From: Candidatus Sivonenia alaskensis PMM_0068
Lineage (GTDB): Bacteria; Cyanobacteriota; Cyanobacteriia; Gloeobacterales; PMM-0068
DNA: 7,621 bases
Direction of reading: 5' to 3'
Assembly (NCBI GenBank): GCA_949127685.1
Contig: CASBPW010000264.1
Location: forward strand, 1 to 7,621
Shown here piece by piece: positions 6,922 to 7,621 of this stretch. Position numbers and translations under genes: made by a program. Every line of letters begins with the position of its first letter. Within the stretch, counting starts at the first letter, position 1. The notes under the pieces were generated by a model. The model searched no databases. It was not told the origin of the DNA and was given only the letters and a program-made list of their open reading frames with translations.

Positions 6922-7621
6922 TTAACTCTCAGGGTTGATTTTGAAGGCACCTACGGACTCTTGCAGCTGCTGAGCTACTTGCACCGTCTGCTGCAAAGCT
7001 CCAGAAACCTGACGGGAGGCATCGGAGGTCCGGTTGGAAGTTTGGGCAATGTCCTGCATCAGGGCGTTTACCGACTGAGACGTCTGTGCCTGAGATACGG
7101 TAGCGGTGGAAATCATCTGGGCCAATTGGTCGATTTGGCGGGATACCTGCAGAATCTGGGTCAGGTTTTTCTTCGCCTCTTCCACTAGCTGGCTACCCTC
7201 AACGACCTGAGTGGTTCCTACTTCCATAGCTCGGACTACTTCGCTGGTTTCCATCTGGATACTTTCAACGATTTGTTCAATTTCCTTGGTCGCCGCCGCA
7301 GACTGAGCCGCCAAGGCCCCAACTTCTTCTGCAACTACCGCAAATCCTCGGCCTTGTTCCCCGGCTCGAGCGGCCTCAATACTGGCGTTGATCGAGAGGA
7401 GGTTGGTCTGTTCTGCAATCTGGTTAATCAGGGATACCGCCTTGGAGATCTTCTGGGAAGATTCACCCAGACGTTTAACCTTTTTGGCGGTATCGCCAAT
7501 GGTTTCTCGGAGGTTGAGAATCCCTTGTACCGTGCGGTCCATCGCTATTTCCCCTGCTTCAGCCGTAGCGGATGCCGTACGGGCCACCTGCGCTGCCTGA
7601 GAAGCACTACCGGCAACTTCT
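6922..7621 (-). CDS. Methyl-accepting chemotaxis protein, C-terminal signalling domain (5' end outside window)
   Basis: This is the cytoplasmic end of a chemoreceptor of the PixJ/PilJ/HmpD type, which would control the CheA kinase encoded directly downstream. The frame stays open to the window edge, giving about 232 visible residues. A GTG at 7587 can be read as a start, but it lies inside the coiled coil and is almost certainly internal. The conserved hairpin tip is at about 7428-7300 and contains IAEQTNLLSINASIEAARAG followed by EQGRGFAVVAEEV, the region that binds CheA and CheW in this family. Heptad-like helices rich in Ala, Gln and Ser flank it. The protein ends in SVGAFKINPES, with no NWETF-type CheR-docking tail. 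The position after EEV is Gly (EEVGALA), where many receptors have Arg. Any sensor, membrane or HAMP part is outside the window, so the signal sensed cannot be judged. The stop codon is 2 nt before the CheA start, so the two genes are surely cotranscribed. Confidence 0.95.
   Translation of the reverse strand, partial: EVAGSASQAAQVARTASATAEAGEIAMDRTVQGILNLRETIGDTAKKVKRLGESSQKISKAVSLINQIAEQTNLLSINASIEAARAGEQGRGFAVVAEEVGALAAQSAAATKEIEQIVESIQMETSEVVRAMEVGTTQVVEGSQLVEEAKKNLTQILQVSRQIDQLAQMISTATVSQAQTSQSVNALMQDIAQTSNRTSDASRQVSGALQQTVQVAQQLQESVGAFKINPES

Noticed and set aside
7585..7587. GTG as the start of a short receptor-like gene
   Set aside because: The frame continues upstream to the window edge with receptor-like coiled-coil sequence (EVAGSASQAAQ), so this is an internal Val codon.
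1..7621. CRISPR array, tRNA/rRNA, insertion sequence or phage signature
   Set aside because: No regularly spaced identical repeats outside the CheA coding repeats, no tRNA-like cloverleaf, and no transposase or terminal inverted repeats were seen. Nearly the whole window is occupied by the six signalling genes.

Overview
The window is a single block of genes, all on the minus strand, encoding a chemotaxis-like (Che-type) signalling pathway of the kind cyanobacteria use to control type IV pilus motility and phototaxis (the Pix/Tax, Pil and Hmp systems). The case for a cyanobacterium is the combination of a PatA-type response regulator (N-terminal PATAN/DUF4388-like region plus C-terminal receiver), a small PixH/PilH-like receiver, a PixI-like CheW and a very long hybrid CheA carrying its own C-terminal receiver. 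I cannot name the genus. I saw no HIP1 octamer (GCGATCGC) by eye, so the DNA does not look like a HIP1-rich strain.

Layout in the direction of transcription, right to left. (1) 7621-6922: the C-terminal signalling domain of a methyl-accepting chemotaxis protein, its 5' part lying outside the window. (2) 6919-2720: a 1399-residue hybrid CheA with an HPt domain (His47), an HPt-like domain lacking the histidine, an acidic linker of about 530 residues with internal repeats, dimerisation and ATPase domains, a CheW-like domain and a receiver. (3) 2706-2212: a divergent 164-residue CheW-like protein. (4) 2183-1023: a PatA/PixG-like regulator. (5) 952-590: a CheY-like single receiver. (6) 584-105: a PixI-like CheW. 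Gaps are 2, 13, 28, 70 and 5 nt, so one operon is likely. The 70-nt gap before the CheY gene is the only one with room for an internal element. The last 104 bases hold no supported gene, only a weak hairpin.

Inferred working: the receptor and two separate CheW adaptors, plus the CheW domain of CheA, form a signalling array. CheA autophosphorylates His47 and passes phosphate to its own receiver, the CheY-like protein and the PatA-like regulator, which would act on the pilus machinery. No CheR or CheB is present here.

This is a known class of pathway, not a new system. The points worth a second look are the gene order (permuted relative to the usual cyanobacterial order), the extra divergent CheW, the HPt-like domain without histidine, and the repeat-built linker of CheA, which includes an 80-bp duplication that is 91% identical and exactly 510 bp apart.
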